Shown: positions 7,819-16,196, counted from the stretch's first letter. The stretch is DNA of 34,406 nucleotides from an uncultured Acetatifactor sp. (GCA_947627535.1 CANQWM010000033.1:1-34406), one strand, 5' to 3'. The notes: generated by a model not told the origin, from the sequence alone. A program made the numbers and translations.

Positions 7819-8631
7819 TTACTGGTCCAGAAGTGCCCCCTCGATTCCATATTTTTCAGCCAGCGCCTTCAGGCTGCCGTCCGCTTCGGCAGAATCGAGA
7901 AAATCGTTGAGCTTCTGCGTCAGATCCGATTCCCTTCGGAATCCCACGCAGATGGTCTCGTCATTCAGCGGCTCCGAAAGGAATTTCAGTTTTTTAAACT
8001 CCTGCCCGTCCCCGGTATAAAAGCCCGCCATGACAATATCGGCCACAGCCGCGTCCGCTTTTTCGTCAAGGACGTTCTGCAGCGCCTCCTTCTGGTCCCC
8101 GCTGGCAAAATACCGATAGTTCAAATCCTCCAGCACGGCTTCCCCCGTGGATCCCGACTCCGCCGTAAACAGCAGGTGCTGACACTCCTTAGGCGTCTGA
8201 TACTGCTTTGCCTCATCCGCTCTCAAAACTACCACCTGGGCATTTGACAGATAGGGATCCGAACACGAAATCGTCTCCTGAAGCTCCTTCGTAAGAGTCA
8301 TCCCGTTCCAGATGCAGTCGATAGTCCCGTCCTCCAAAAGCTGGGTCTTCCTGTCCCAGTCAATCTCCGTATACTGTACGGTCACGCCAAGGCTTTCGGC
8401 AAATTCCGCCGCCAGCTCCGCGTCGAACCCGGACCAGGCGCCGTCCTCTCGGTAATCCATGGGCGCGAAATCCGTGACGCCCACCACCAGCGTTCCCTTT
8501 TCCTGCACATAGGCAAGATCTGCCCCCCCTGAAAGTCCGACGTTTTTCCCGCCGTCTCCCTCGCCCGCGCATGCGGTAAGCGCGCATAAGAGCGCTGCAG
8601 CAAACCCGAAAATCCTCCGGTTTTTCTTCAT
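7819..8631 (-). CDS. Family-3 solute-binding lipoprotein, amino-acid type
   Basis: About 270 aa from the second of two adjacent ATGs (8631), chosen because GGAGG lies about seven bases upstream; the frame also extends to 8652. Basic N-terminus, hydrophobic core and lipobox Leu-Thr-Ala-Cys indicate a lipoprotein tethered outside the membrane. The mature part has the SBP_bac_3 layout: VQEKGTLVVGVTDFAPMDY at the N-lobe, GFDAELAAEFAESLG, then DGTIDCIWNGMTLT, and a C-terminal 'LNDFLDSAEADGSLKALAEKYG'. Family members bind polar amino acids for ABC uptake. No permease or ATPase gene adjoins it; instead it sits between two hybrid kinases in the same operon. A receptor accessory role, presenting a ligand to a kinase, is inferred from context. 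Confidence 0.92.
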   Translation of the reverse strand: MKKNRRIFGFAAALLCALTACAGEGDGGKNVGLSGGADLAYVQEKGTLVVGVTDFAPMDYREDGAWSGFDAELAAEFAESLGVTVQYTEIDWDRKTQLLEDGTIDCIWNGMTLTKELQETISCSDPYLSNAQVVVLRADEAKQYQTPKECQHLLFTAESGSTGEAVLEDLNYRYFASGDQKEALQNVLDEKADAAVADIVMAGFYTGDGQEFKKLKFLSEPLNDETICVGFRRESDLTQKLNDFLDSAEADGSLKALAEKYGIEGALLDQ

Positions 8632-8682
8632 CATCCTTCCTCCCTCTTCCACACGCCGCCTGGAAGCGCTGGAATGCTGATC

Positions 8683-11355
8683 TCAGCTTTTCATCATGAA
8701 CAGCAGCCCGAACGTCCCCGGTCCGCAGTTGGCGGAGATAGCCGGTGTCGCCTTCTGATAGATTACACTCTCAAAAGCAACCTTTCCGGCCACTCTTTCC
8801 GCGATCTCCTCCAGCTCCTTCTGATTCAGTCCCGCATGGGTAATGAACAAAATCCTTTTATCGATCCGGGAGGGCTCCCGCAGCGCGGAATGGATATATT
8901 TTCTCCAAATGGTATCCCGTGTGCCCACCCGTATGGCGCCTACCTTCATACTGCTCTTTTTCAGGACGATGACCGGATGGAGCATAAACGCCTCGCAGAC
9001 CGCGCTGACCCTTGGAGATAACCTCCCTGACAGGGCAAGATACTGCGTATTCTCCACGATAAAGCTGGTCTTTGTCCTGGTACTCATGCGCCGGATCTCT
9101 TCCAGGATTCCTTCCGCCCCCATTCCCTCCTGGGCATATTTTGCCGCATACAGGACGATCAGGCCCATACCGCTGGAAAGGTGGCCGGAATCCACCACCG
9201 TCACATTGTCAAAAGTTTTTGACGCCTGCAGGGCGTTTTCATATCCCTTGCTGGCATTCTTTGCCATCGCTATATGAATGATATACTGAGCGGCCGTGAG
9301 CTGTTCCGCAAAGAACACCTCATAATCCTCCACCTCGGGAGATTCCGAGTGCACGTTCCCGCCGTGGGCGGAAATATAGGAGAGCACCCCCTCGGTCTCT
9401 ATCTCCTCCCCGTCCCGGAACTCGCCGCCTTCCGTCATCACCCGGTAAGGCATCACCTGAATCCTGTATTTTTCCGTCATCTCCACCGGCAGATCGCTGA
9501 CGCTGTCCGTGGTAATCATAACGGGGAGTTTCTTTTTGTGACCCAGGACCGGCCCCACCACCATATCCGTAAATTCCGATGCATTCGCAAGACTGACCAG
9601 ATTCCTGGGGAGATGCTTTAAAAGCTCCGTCTCCAGCTGGGCGCCGCTGACAGGCTTTAGAAGATACCCGTCGAATCCCTCCTGCCTGTAGATCGCCTGA
9701 TTCTCGCCCCCCGCGTTTGCCGTAAGGACAATCACCGGCGTATCCTGATTCAGGCCGCCCGTCTGGCTGCGGATCATATGAAGACACTGGATCCCGTCCA
9801 TCTCCGGCATCAGGTGGTCCATAAGGATCACGTCGTATCTGTGCTGCATGGTAAATCTCAAGGCTTCCGCGCCGCTTCCCGCCTTTTCGGTCTGTATCTT
9901 CGTCTCCTGCAGAAGCTTTTCCGCGACCATCAGGTTCATCCGGTTGTCGTCCACGATCAGGACATGGGCCTTGGGCGCTTCAAAGGCAGCTCTGTGGCGT
10001 TCTCTTGCGTTCATGACACGTTTCTTTTCAAAATCCAGCTCTCCCAGCTGCTGCTGCCCTTCCACGCGCTGGGGCAGGGTGACCGAAAAGCTGGAGCCCT
10101 TCCTGAAGACGCTGTTCACCGTGATCTCCCCGCCCATAAGCTGTACCAGCTGTTTTACGATGGAGAGGCCGAGGCCGGTTCCTTCAATGTAATGATTCTG
10201 TCCCTCATCCACTCTCTGAAATGCATCGAACAGATGAGGGATGCTTTCCTTTTTGATCCCCATGCCCGTGTCGGTGACGGAGTAGACGATATACGCCAGG
10301 TCGCCCTCTCTCCTGCCGCACTGGATGGACAGCGTGACGGAGCCCTCCGGCGTATATTTTACCGCGTTGTTCAAAAGATTGATCAGGATCTGCTTGATGC
10401 GGACCTCGTCCCCGTACAGCTGGGCCGGGATATTTTCCGCAACGTCAATGTGAAAGGAAAGTCCTTTTTCCTTTGCCCTCACCCAGATCATATTGACGAT
10501 GTCGGAAAGAGACGCCCCCACGTCGTAAGCGGCGGAGACGATCTCCATCTTTCCGGATTCAATCTTTGACATGTCAAGAATATCATTAATCAGCGTCAGA
10601 AGCATCTTGCTGGCGTTCTGGATATTCCGGGCATCCTCCGCCACTTCGTCCGAGATATCCTCCCGGAGGATCATTTCATTCAGCCCGATGATCGTGTTGA
10701 TGGGTGTACGGATCTCATGGCTCATACTGGAAAAGAAACGGTTCTGGGCTCTGTTCAGATCCTCGATCTCCTTCTTCTGCCTCCTGGTCATCTCGTTTTC
10801 AGCCCTGTAAGCCGCCTTCTGGAACAGCAGCATACCGCACGTCACCAGCACAACGATGGTCAGGGTCACAAAGGAATCCAGGTAAGCCACCTCCAGCGTG
10901 TGCTGGACGATTCTTGCGGGGTAATGATAGGCGACGTAATAACAGCCCAGAAAGATCAGGTATCCCCCCGCGAGCAGGACATATTTCGGCTTTCCCTCCA
11001 CGGTAAGCGTTGTCAGCACAAACCCCAGCACAAACCAGATCGGCGCGCCTCCGTATATGCCCCCCGCCGTCAGGAAGTTAAAGGGCAGGACAAGAAACAG
11101 GGCGATGGCGGATATGACCACCGCGCCCTGCTGGATCCTGTGAGTGCGCAGAGTGACGTACACAATTGCGGCAAAGACCAGCACCGCCGCCAGGATGGAA
11201 AGCTGATTCGTAATGCTTTCCCCCGCGATCACTCCCGTGATACCGCCCAGACACAGCCCCACGATGCTGATCGCAGTGATCAGGCGGAACAGTCTCTCCT
11301 GCAGGGACTGGCTGTAGTTCTCTGTGAGTTTCCGGATCAATCTCTCCGGCTTCAT
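8683..11355 (-). CDS. Hybrid histidine kinase fused to a C-terminal DegV domain
   Basis: 890 aa. Seen in order: about six TM segments within 24-178 with almost no extracellular loops; coiled linker 182-206; HisKA with His213 in SHEIRTP; HATPase with NLLNNAVKYTP (N-box around Asn330), DTGMG (362-366) and GTGLG (392-396); receiver with Asp469/470, phospho-acceptor Asp513 and Lys567; then a complete DegV-type domain, about 612-888. DegV hallmarks: TTDSVSDLP near 615-623, the ESPEVEDY segment (671-678), VVDSGHLSSGMG (720-731), YLALSGRLS (772-780) and a C-terminal HAGLNQ...GPGTFG. DegV/FakB proteins bind long-chain fatty acids in known cases. No HPt is present, unlike the flanking kinases. The start overlaps the upstream stop as ATGA. 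Confidence 0.94.
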   Translation of the reverse strand: MKPERLIRKLTENYSQSLQERLFRLITAISIVGLCLGGITGVIAGESITNQLSILAAVLVFAAIVYVTLRTHRIQQGAVVISAIALFLVLPFNFLTAGGIYGGAPIWFVLGFVLTTLTVEGKPKYVLLAGGYLIFLGCYYVAYHYPARIVQHTLEVAYLDSFVTLTIVVLVTCGMLLFQKAAYRAENEMTRRQKKEIEDLNRAQNRFFSSMSHEIRTPINTIIGLNEMILREDISDEVAEDARNIQNASKMLLTLINDILDMSKIESGKMEIVSAAYDVGASLSDIVNMIWVRAKEKGLSFHIDVAENIPAQLYGDEVRIKQILINLLNNAVKYTPEGSVTLSIQCGRREGDLAYIVYSVTDTGMGIKKESIPHLFDAFQRVDEGQNHYIEGTGLGLSIVKQLVQLMGGEITVNSVFRKGSSFSVTLPQRVEGQQQLGELDFEKKRVMNARERHRAAFEAPKAHVLIVDDNRMNLMVAEKLLQETKIQTEKAGSGAEALRFTMQHRYDVILMDHLMPEMDGIQCLHMIRSQTGGLNQDTPVIVLTANAGGENQAIYRQEGFDGYLLKPVSGAQLETELLKHLPRNLVSLANASEFTDMVVGPVLGHKKKLPVMITTDSVSDLPVEMTEKYRIQVMPYRVMTEGGEFRDGEEIETEGVLSYISAHGGNVHSESPEVEDYEVFFAEQLTAAQYIIHIAMAKNASKGYENALQASKTFDNVTVVDSGHLSSGMGLIVLYAAKYAQEGMGAEGILEEIRRMSTRTKTSFIVENTQYLALSGRLSPRVSAVCEAFMLHPVIVLKKSSMKVGAIRVGTRDTIWRKYIHSALREPSRIDKRILFITHAGLNQKELEEIAERVAGKVAFESVIYQKATPAISANCGPGTFGLLFMMKS

Positions 11356-14162
11356 CCCGCTTCACCTTCTTTCACCCGTTCCTTCAGCGCCGCAAGCTTC
11401 TCGGAGGCGGTCTCAAACTCAAACTGCTCCACCGCCTGCTCCACTTCCCGCAGCAGTTCTTTTACCGGCTTTCCCTGCCATGCGTTTCCGGCAAGGCTTT
11501 CTATCAGCCGGCCTGCGGTATCCGACTCATAAGTGTCAAGGCTCCCCTGCAGCTCCTCCAGCCGGCTTAAAAGCTCTTCCCCGGTCAGCGGCGCCGCCTC
11601 CGAAACCTGTGTGCCTTCGTCAGACTCTGTCTCTCCGTCTGGTCCGTCCTTCTCCTGCCCAAGGATCTCCCGAACCCTGCGCGCCGTCTCTGTGTATGCG
11701 TCCATCAGCTCTTGATGGTGCTCCTCGATGTACGAGGCGTCTTCTCTCTTTGCGGCTTCTTCCAGCTGCCTTGCCATTTCAGACAAAGAATCCGCCCCCA
11801 CCAGCCTGGAATTGCTCTTCAGGGCATGGACCTGGATACGGTAATTTCCATAATCCTTCCGCCGGTACAGGTCATTTAGCGCGTCCGCCTTCTGCTCCGC
11901 CTCCTGGCCGTACACGGCAAGCATCTGCAGATAAAAGGTCTGGTTCGATCTGCAGTAAGACAGGCCGGCTTCCGTGCAAAATCCGATCTCTTCAAAGGGA
12001 GCCAGCCCTCCCCCGGCTGCAGACCCTTTGGCATTGACATCCGCTGCCGCCGGTTCCGCCCCATGATCCGCTTCCGGACGGCCCTCAGGTTCCCTCTCAA
12101 TATCTTCCCCGTTCTCCGCGTACCGGATCCTGGATTTTGGCAGGACTTTCCTCAGAACGCGCTCCAGCTCTATGGTTTCCACCGGCTTTGAGACAAACTC
12201 GTCAAAGCCCTCCCTCAAAAACATCTCCCTTGCGCCGCTGACTGCGTTTGCCGTAAAGGCAATGGCCACAAAAGGCTCCTTGGAATCCGCCTTCAGCCTC
12301 CGCAGATGCTTCAGGGCCTCGATCCCGTCCATCTGAGGCATCATATGATCCATAAAGATCAGGTCAAAATCTTCCTTTCCGCAGATTTCGATGGATTCCG
12401 CGCCGCTTCCCGCCGTCTTCACCTGCATACCGTAGTCCCGGAAGATCCCTTCCGCCACCATGCGGTTCATGGGCTCGTCATCCACCACCAGGACGCGGAC
12501 CCCCGGACAGATCATGCGGCTGTGACGCTCCTCTTCCTCCTCATCCTTTACCGCGTTCAGGATGCTGACCACCGGGAAACAGCAGAAGGGCTTTGCCATC
12601 AGTCTGACCCGGCTTCCCTCCGGCAGTCTGTAGCCGGGATCGGATACCATGACTACCTGGATCTCCCGGTCCAGTCCTTCAAACCAGCCGGGATCCTCCT
12701 CGTATTCCTCCTTTGCCAGGAAAAGATGGGTCAGACGATAGGCGCCGACCAGCTTCTCCATCTCGTCCATATTAAAGACTCTGTGGACTGTGGTGTCCAG
12801 CCCTGACGCAATATGAGAAATCATCTCGTCATAAAATTTTCTCACCTTGGGAACCCGGTATTTCTCCGGCTTCAGGTAACAGGCAAGGCACAGTTCCCCC
12901 GGCTTTTCCACCGCCATGCATCTGGTATCGTCCACGATCTTCTGGGGTATGCTCACCGTCACGTCGGTTCCGCTGCCTTCCCTGCTCTCCACATGGACAA
13001 AGCCTTCCATGGCCGCCGCCATCCCGTAGACGATTGGGATGCCAAGGCCCAGACCTCCCGCTTTTCTGGCTCTTCCGCCGCTGGACTGAAAGAATTTTTC
13101 CTTGACCTTCTCCAGATTCTCCTTGTCCATGCCGATTCCGGTATCACTGACCCTGATGCACAGGTTGATGCCGTAGGTCTTCCTGATCCCGTATATCCTG
13201 ACGCAGCAGCCTCCTTCGCTGGTAAATTTCCGGGCGTTGTCCAGAAGGTGCTTGATGATCTTCTTGATCTTTCTTGCATCCCCATGGAGAACCGCCGGTA
13301 TCTCCGCGTCCACGTCAAAGATCAACTCCAGTCCTTTTCCCGTCTCCAGCATCCCGATCTCAGAAATGCAGTCGTTAATCAGCGAGGAGATCATATAATC
13401 TTCCTCGCTGTTTGTGATCCGGCCGGTATCGATCTCCGTGAAATCCAATATGTCCTCTATCTGGCGGAACAGCCGGTGTCCTGCCATCTGCACAGAGAGA
13501 AGATTCTCTCTGTCGGCGTCGTTTTCCCTGTTTTTGAGCATGACCGCCGTAAGTCCCGTCACGGCGTTGATCGGGGTCCTGAGTTCATGGGAAACATTGG
13601 TGAGAAAATCCTCCATCCTGCTGCTGGTCTCTTCCAGCCGGGCGATCCTCTCATCGATCTCCTTTCCCTCTCTGTCCTGTCTGGCCGTTATGTACTTCGT
13701 CAGGCGCGCCGCCAGAAATACGATAATGAAATGAAGCAGAATACGGGATACGGTAAGAGGGGTCAGATCAAGAGAATCACGAACCACAAAAATCATGTCA
13801 TAGACCATGACCGCAAAATATACCGCCATGCACAGATCGATCATGCTGTACATGCCCGCCGCGAAATAAGCCAGGATCACGCCCAGCATCACGGGAGCGA
13901 GATCGTAAAAACTGGTGTCGTGCATACCGTAAAAGACAAAGGCCGCCATGGTCATGAAAAAGAGAAACCACCTCTTCAGTTCCTCGGGAACCTTCTTTGT
14001 AATATGAAGCGCCCAGCAGATGACAAGACCGGCCAAAAGCTGGAGAACCACCCCCCGCTCCCAGCCAAGCAGAACGGATTCCACCGCAAGGATGACAAGA
14101 AAACAGGTGTAAAACAACAGCAGCGTCAGATAAGAAACCTGTTTTTTTCTCTGCTCGTACAT
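11352..14162 (-). CDS. Multi-TM hybrid histidine kinase with pseudo-receiver, receiver and HPt
   Basis: 936 aa. About six TM segments in residues 11-155 form an integral-membrane sensor. HisKA has His192 in VSHELRTP; HATPase has Asn309, DTGIG (340-344) and GLGLG (370-374). Residues about 420-540 form a domain in the position of a first receiver but without recognisable phospho-Asp, so probably a pseudo-receiver. The true receiver has Asp561/562, phospho-acceptor Asp605 in LIFMDHMMP and Lys659. After an Ala/Glu-rich linker, the HPt has His779 in VHALKSN. A charged helical tail ends the protein (about 855-936). The multi-TM input/HK/receiver/HPt order is that of RpfC, and the gene lies directly downstream (12-base gap) of an RpfG-like HD-GYP gene. 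GGAGGG precedes the ATG. Confidence 0.93.
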   Translation of the reverse strand: MYEQRKKQVSYLTLLLFYTCFLVILAVESVLLGWERGVVLQLLAGLVICWALHITKKVPEELKRWFLFFMTMAAFVFYGMHDTSFYDLAPVMLGVILAYFAAGMYSMIDLCMAVYFAVMVYDMIFVVRDSLDLTPLTVSRILLHFIIVFLAARLTKYITARQDREGKEIDERIARLEETSSRMEDFLTNVSHELRTPINAVTGLTAVMLKNRENDADRENLLSVQMAGHRLFRQIEDILDFTEIDTGRITNSEEDYMISSLINDCISEIGMLETGKGLELIFDVDAEIPAVLHGDARKIKKIIKHLLDNARKFTSEGGCCVRIYGIRKTYGINLCIRVSDTGIGMDKENLEKVKEKFFQSSGGRARKAGGLGLGIPIVYGMAAAMEGFVHVESREGSGTDVTVSIPQKIVDDTRCMAVEKPGELCLACYLKPEKYRVPKVRKFYDEMISHIASGLDTTVHRVFNMDEMEKLVGAYRLTHLFLAKEEYEEDPGWFEGLDREIQVVMVSDPGYRLPEGSRVRLMAKPFCCFPVVSILNAVKDEEEEERHSRMICPGVRVLVVDDEPMNRMVAEGIFRDYGMQVKTAGSGAESIEICGKEDFDLIFMDHMMPQMDGIEALKHLRRLKADSKEPFVAIAFTANAVSGAREMFLREGFDEFVSKPVETIELERVLRKVLPKSRIRYAENGEDIEREPEGRPEADHGAEPAAADVNAKGSAAGGGLAPFEEIGFCTEAGLSYCRSNQTFYLQMLAVYGQEAEQKADALNDLYRRKDYGNYRIQVHALKSNSRLVGADSLSEMARQLEEAAKREDASYIEEHHQELMDAYTETARRVREILGQEKDGPDGETESDEGTQVSEAAPLTGEELLSRLEELQGSLDTYESDTAGRLIESLAGNAWQGKPVKELLREVEQAVEQFEFETASEKLAALKERVKEGEAG

Positions 14163-14174
14163 GAGCTTTCCCTC

Positions 14175-15200
14175 CTATTTCTCCCGCATCCCGTATTCGG
14201 TGTCTTTGTCGATCATCTCAAGCATAATGTCCGCAAACACAGGGTCGAACTGCAGCCCTCTTCCCCTTTCGATCTCCGAGCGCACCTTCTTCTGAGGGAG
14301 AACGTCCCGATAGCTTCTTCTGGAACTCATGGCGTCATAAGCGTCGGCGACGGCGATGATCCTGGCCTCCAGAGGGATGTCCTCCCCTGACAGTCCCTCC
14401 GGATAGCCCTTCCCGTCATACCGCTCATGGTGATATTTTGCTCCTGTGACCAGCTTGGGAAACTCAGTGATATTACACAGTATCTTTTCTCCCAGCACCG
14501 GGTGGGTCTTTATGATCGCGTATTCCTCGTCAGTAAGCTTATCCGGCTTGTTGATGATGGCGTCGGAGATTCCGATCTTTCCCACATCATGAAGCAGCCC
14601 GATCATGTAGATCTCTTCCTGCAGATCCTTCGACAGCCCCGCATGCTTTGCAATTTCCCGGGAATATTCCGCTACCCTTGCGGAATGCCCGTTGGTATAG
14701 GTATCCTTTGCGTCGATGGCGCCCGACAGCGTTCTTACAATCTGCATGGAGATCCGCTCCAGCTTTCTGCTCTGGGCGGTTATCTCCAGCGTCTTTTCCT
14801 CCACCTGTCTGGCCAGATCCGCCTGCAGCCGGTTCAGCTCCACGGTGTGTCTTACCCGCAGCAGCAGCACCTCCGGCACAAAGGGTTTTTTCAAAAAGTC
14901 CATGGCGCCGGCCTGCAGCCCCGCCTTCTCCGTCTCGCTGTCGTCGTCCGCCGTGAGAAAGATCACAGGAATGTCCGCGGTGGCGCCATCCGCCCGGATG
15001 GCGGAAAGCGTCTCAAAGCCGTCCATTTCCGGCATGTGTACATCCAGAAGGATCAGGTCGGGACGGTTAAACTGCAGAAATTTAACGGCGGCCTCCCCTG
15101 ATTTCACACAGCTGACGCGCATTCCTTCCTCGCTCAGGATATGGTTTGCCATCGTAAGATTTGATGTGTTGTCGTCAACGACTAAAATCCATGTATTCAT
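14175..15200 (-). CDS. RpfG-like response regulator: receiver plus HD-GYP c-di-GMP phosphodiesterase
   Basis: 341 aa, cytoplasmic. Receiver at 1-120 with Asp9/10, phospho-acceptor Asp53 in LLDVHMP and Lys105 in KKP. A short coiled linker (about 122-150) leads to the HD-GYP domain at about 150-335, with HD at His204-Asp205 (LLHDVGKIG), His257-His258-Glu259 and the GYP signature 265-267 (DGKGYPEG). All metal ligands and the GYP loop look intact, so hydrolysis of cyclic di-GMP is the expected reaction, switched by phosphorylation. It is the promoter-proximal gene of the signalling operon and the only cognate effector with an enzymatic output, so it is the likely endpoint for the three kinases. 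A GAGAAGAGAT element precedes the ATG at moderate distance. Confidence 0.95.
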   Translation of the reverse strand: MNTWILVVDDNTSNLTMANHILSEEGMRVSCVKSGEAAVKFLQFNRPDLILLDVHMPEMDGFETLSAIRADGATADIPVIFLTADDDSETEKAGLQAGAMDFLKKPFVPEVLLLRVRHTVELNRLQADLARQVEEKTLEITAQSRKLERISMQIVRTLSGAIDAKDTYTNGHSARVAEYSREIAKHAGLSKDLQEEIYMIGLLHDVGKIGISDAIINKPDKLTDEEYAIIKTHPVLGEKILCNITEFPKLVTGAKYHHERYDGKGYPEGLSGEDIPLEARIIAVADAYDAMSSRRSYRDVLPQKKVRSEIERGRGLQFDPVFADIMLEMIDKDTEYGMREK

Positions 15201-15238
15201 CGTATTGATCTCTTCTCCACAGGTATCGCTGCAGTTTT

Positions 15239-15304
15239 GCGTCCGCCCGCCGCAGCTTTATCTGCGCGCATCGGGCGGACGCGGTTGCACACGTTATCAT
15301 TATA
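15239..15304 (-). promoter_or_regulatory. Promoter-like TATAAT and leader hairpin before the signalling operon
   Basis: A minus-strand TATAAT (15299-15304) overlaps the stop codon of the LytTR regulator gene, with no recognisable -35 at 16-18 bases. Directly downstream lies a strong two-tier hairpin: 10-bp arms 15273-15282 and 15239-15248, with an inner 5-bp stem (15262-15266 with 15251-15255). It has no T-run after it, so it is not a standard terminator. It could be an mRNA 5'-end stabiliser, an attenuating structure or the 3' processing end of the regulator transcript. Confidence 0.45.
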
Positions 15305-16091
15305 TACCATATCCTCCCGTCCACGGGATTTTTTTATGCAAAAAACCCCCGCGTTCAAGAAAGGAGCATGGGGGGAATTCGTCCGTGCATCTGTTCAGGA
15401 AACGGACAAAGCTTTCTTTAAAATCCGCCGCATATCGCGCGCCGATATCCAGGCGGCTGCCGTTGGACAGAAGTATCTTTCGCCCGTCCGCCTCCCGGAT
15501 CTGCTTCATGTTGACCACAAAGCTCTTGTGGCAGCGGCAGAACTGTTCCCGCGGCAGGAGGCTTTCCGCCGAAGACAGGGGAAGCCAGAAAAAGCGATCT
15601 TCCTTTTCCAGATGGAACAGGCTGCCGTGGTTGATGCTCTCTACAAAAAAGATCTCGTCCAGCGGCAGGATATACGTTTTTCCGCCCAGCGAGAAGGAAA
15701 TCTCCGTTGGCCTGTCGGAAAGCCGCAGGGCCGTGGCCAGCGCCTTTTCCAGCTGTCTTCTGTCCACCGGCTTCATCAGGTACTGGATCGGTCGCGCCTC
15801 ATATCCTTCCAGAAGATATTCCGTGAATCCCGTGATAAACAGGATCTTAATCTTCTCATCCCGTTTCCTTACCTCCAGCGCAAGCTCCATCCCGGATTTG
15901 CCGGGAAGCATGATATCCAGGCACAGAAGCTGGAACTGGGTTCCCTCCGCCATTTCCTTTTCCAGTTCTCCCGCGGAGGAAAACGCCATGACCTCAAAAT
16001 CCGTCAAAAAACCGCTCAGGATTTCCCTGCAGAGAGAGCACAGCTGCTCCCTGATCGCTTTATCGTCTTCACATACAGCCAATCGAAACAT
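15300..16091 (-). CDS. LytTR-family (AgrA/LytR-type) response regulator
   Basis: 263 aa from ATG 16091, chosen because GGGAG lies nine bases upstream; the frame extends to 16205 but that leader would contain the promoter. Receiver 1-120: acidic Glu8-Asp9-Asp10, phospho-acceptor Asp59 in CLDIMLPGKSG, Lys107 in LMKP. LytTR DNA-binding domain, about 135-235: LPLDEIFFVESINHGS, then FCRCHKSFVVNM and NGSRLDIG. Such regulators bind paired direct repeats and control peptide-signalling, bacteriocin or cell-wall genes. It is divergent from a GHKL kinase, its evident partner. No AgrB/AgrD-like peptide gene lies nearby. Its 3' end abuts the signalling operon, so read-through is possible. Confidence 0.94.
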   Translation of the reverse strand: MFRLAVCEDDKAIREQLCSLCREILSGFLTDFEVMAFSSAGELEKEMAEGTQFQLLCLDIMLPGKSGMELALEVRKRDEKIKILFITGFTEYLLEGYEARPIQYLMKPVDRRQLEKALATALRLSDRPTEISFSLGGKTYILPLDEIFFVESINHGSLFHLEKEDRFFWLPLSSAESLLPREQFCRCHKSFVVNMKQIREADGRKILLSNGSRLDIGARYAADFKESFVRFLNRCTDEFPPCSFLERGGFLHKKIPWTGGYGI

Positions 16092-16164
16092 ATTCCGCAT
16101 CTCCCAATCCCGGCATCCGGCATGCCGTTTTTCCCGTCGGCCGCGCACCGCCGCAGACAATGCC

Positions 16165-16193
16165 ATTTTATCATGCGAGGCCGCGGAAGTCAA
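16165..16193 (-). promoter_or_regulatory. Promoter of the LytTR regulator
   Basis: Minus strand: -35 TTGACT (16188-16193), 17-base spacer, -10 TAAAAT (16165-16170), with an extended-10-like TGA directly before it. The leader is roughly 65 bases to ATG 16091. Close to consensus. Confidence 0.75.
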
Positions 16194-16196
16194 ATT

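Noticed and set aside
12813..14390. 525-aa open frame on the plus strand
   Set aside because: It is antisense to the kinase at 11352-14162, His/Gln-rich and without any domain pattern; the minus-strand frame has all the motifs.
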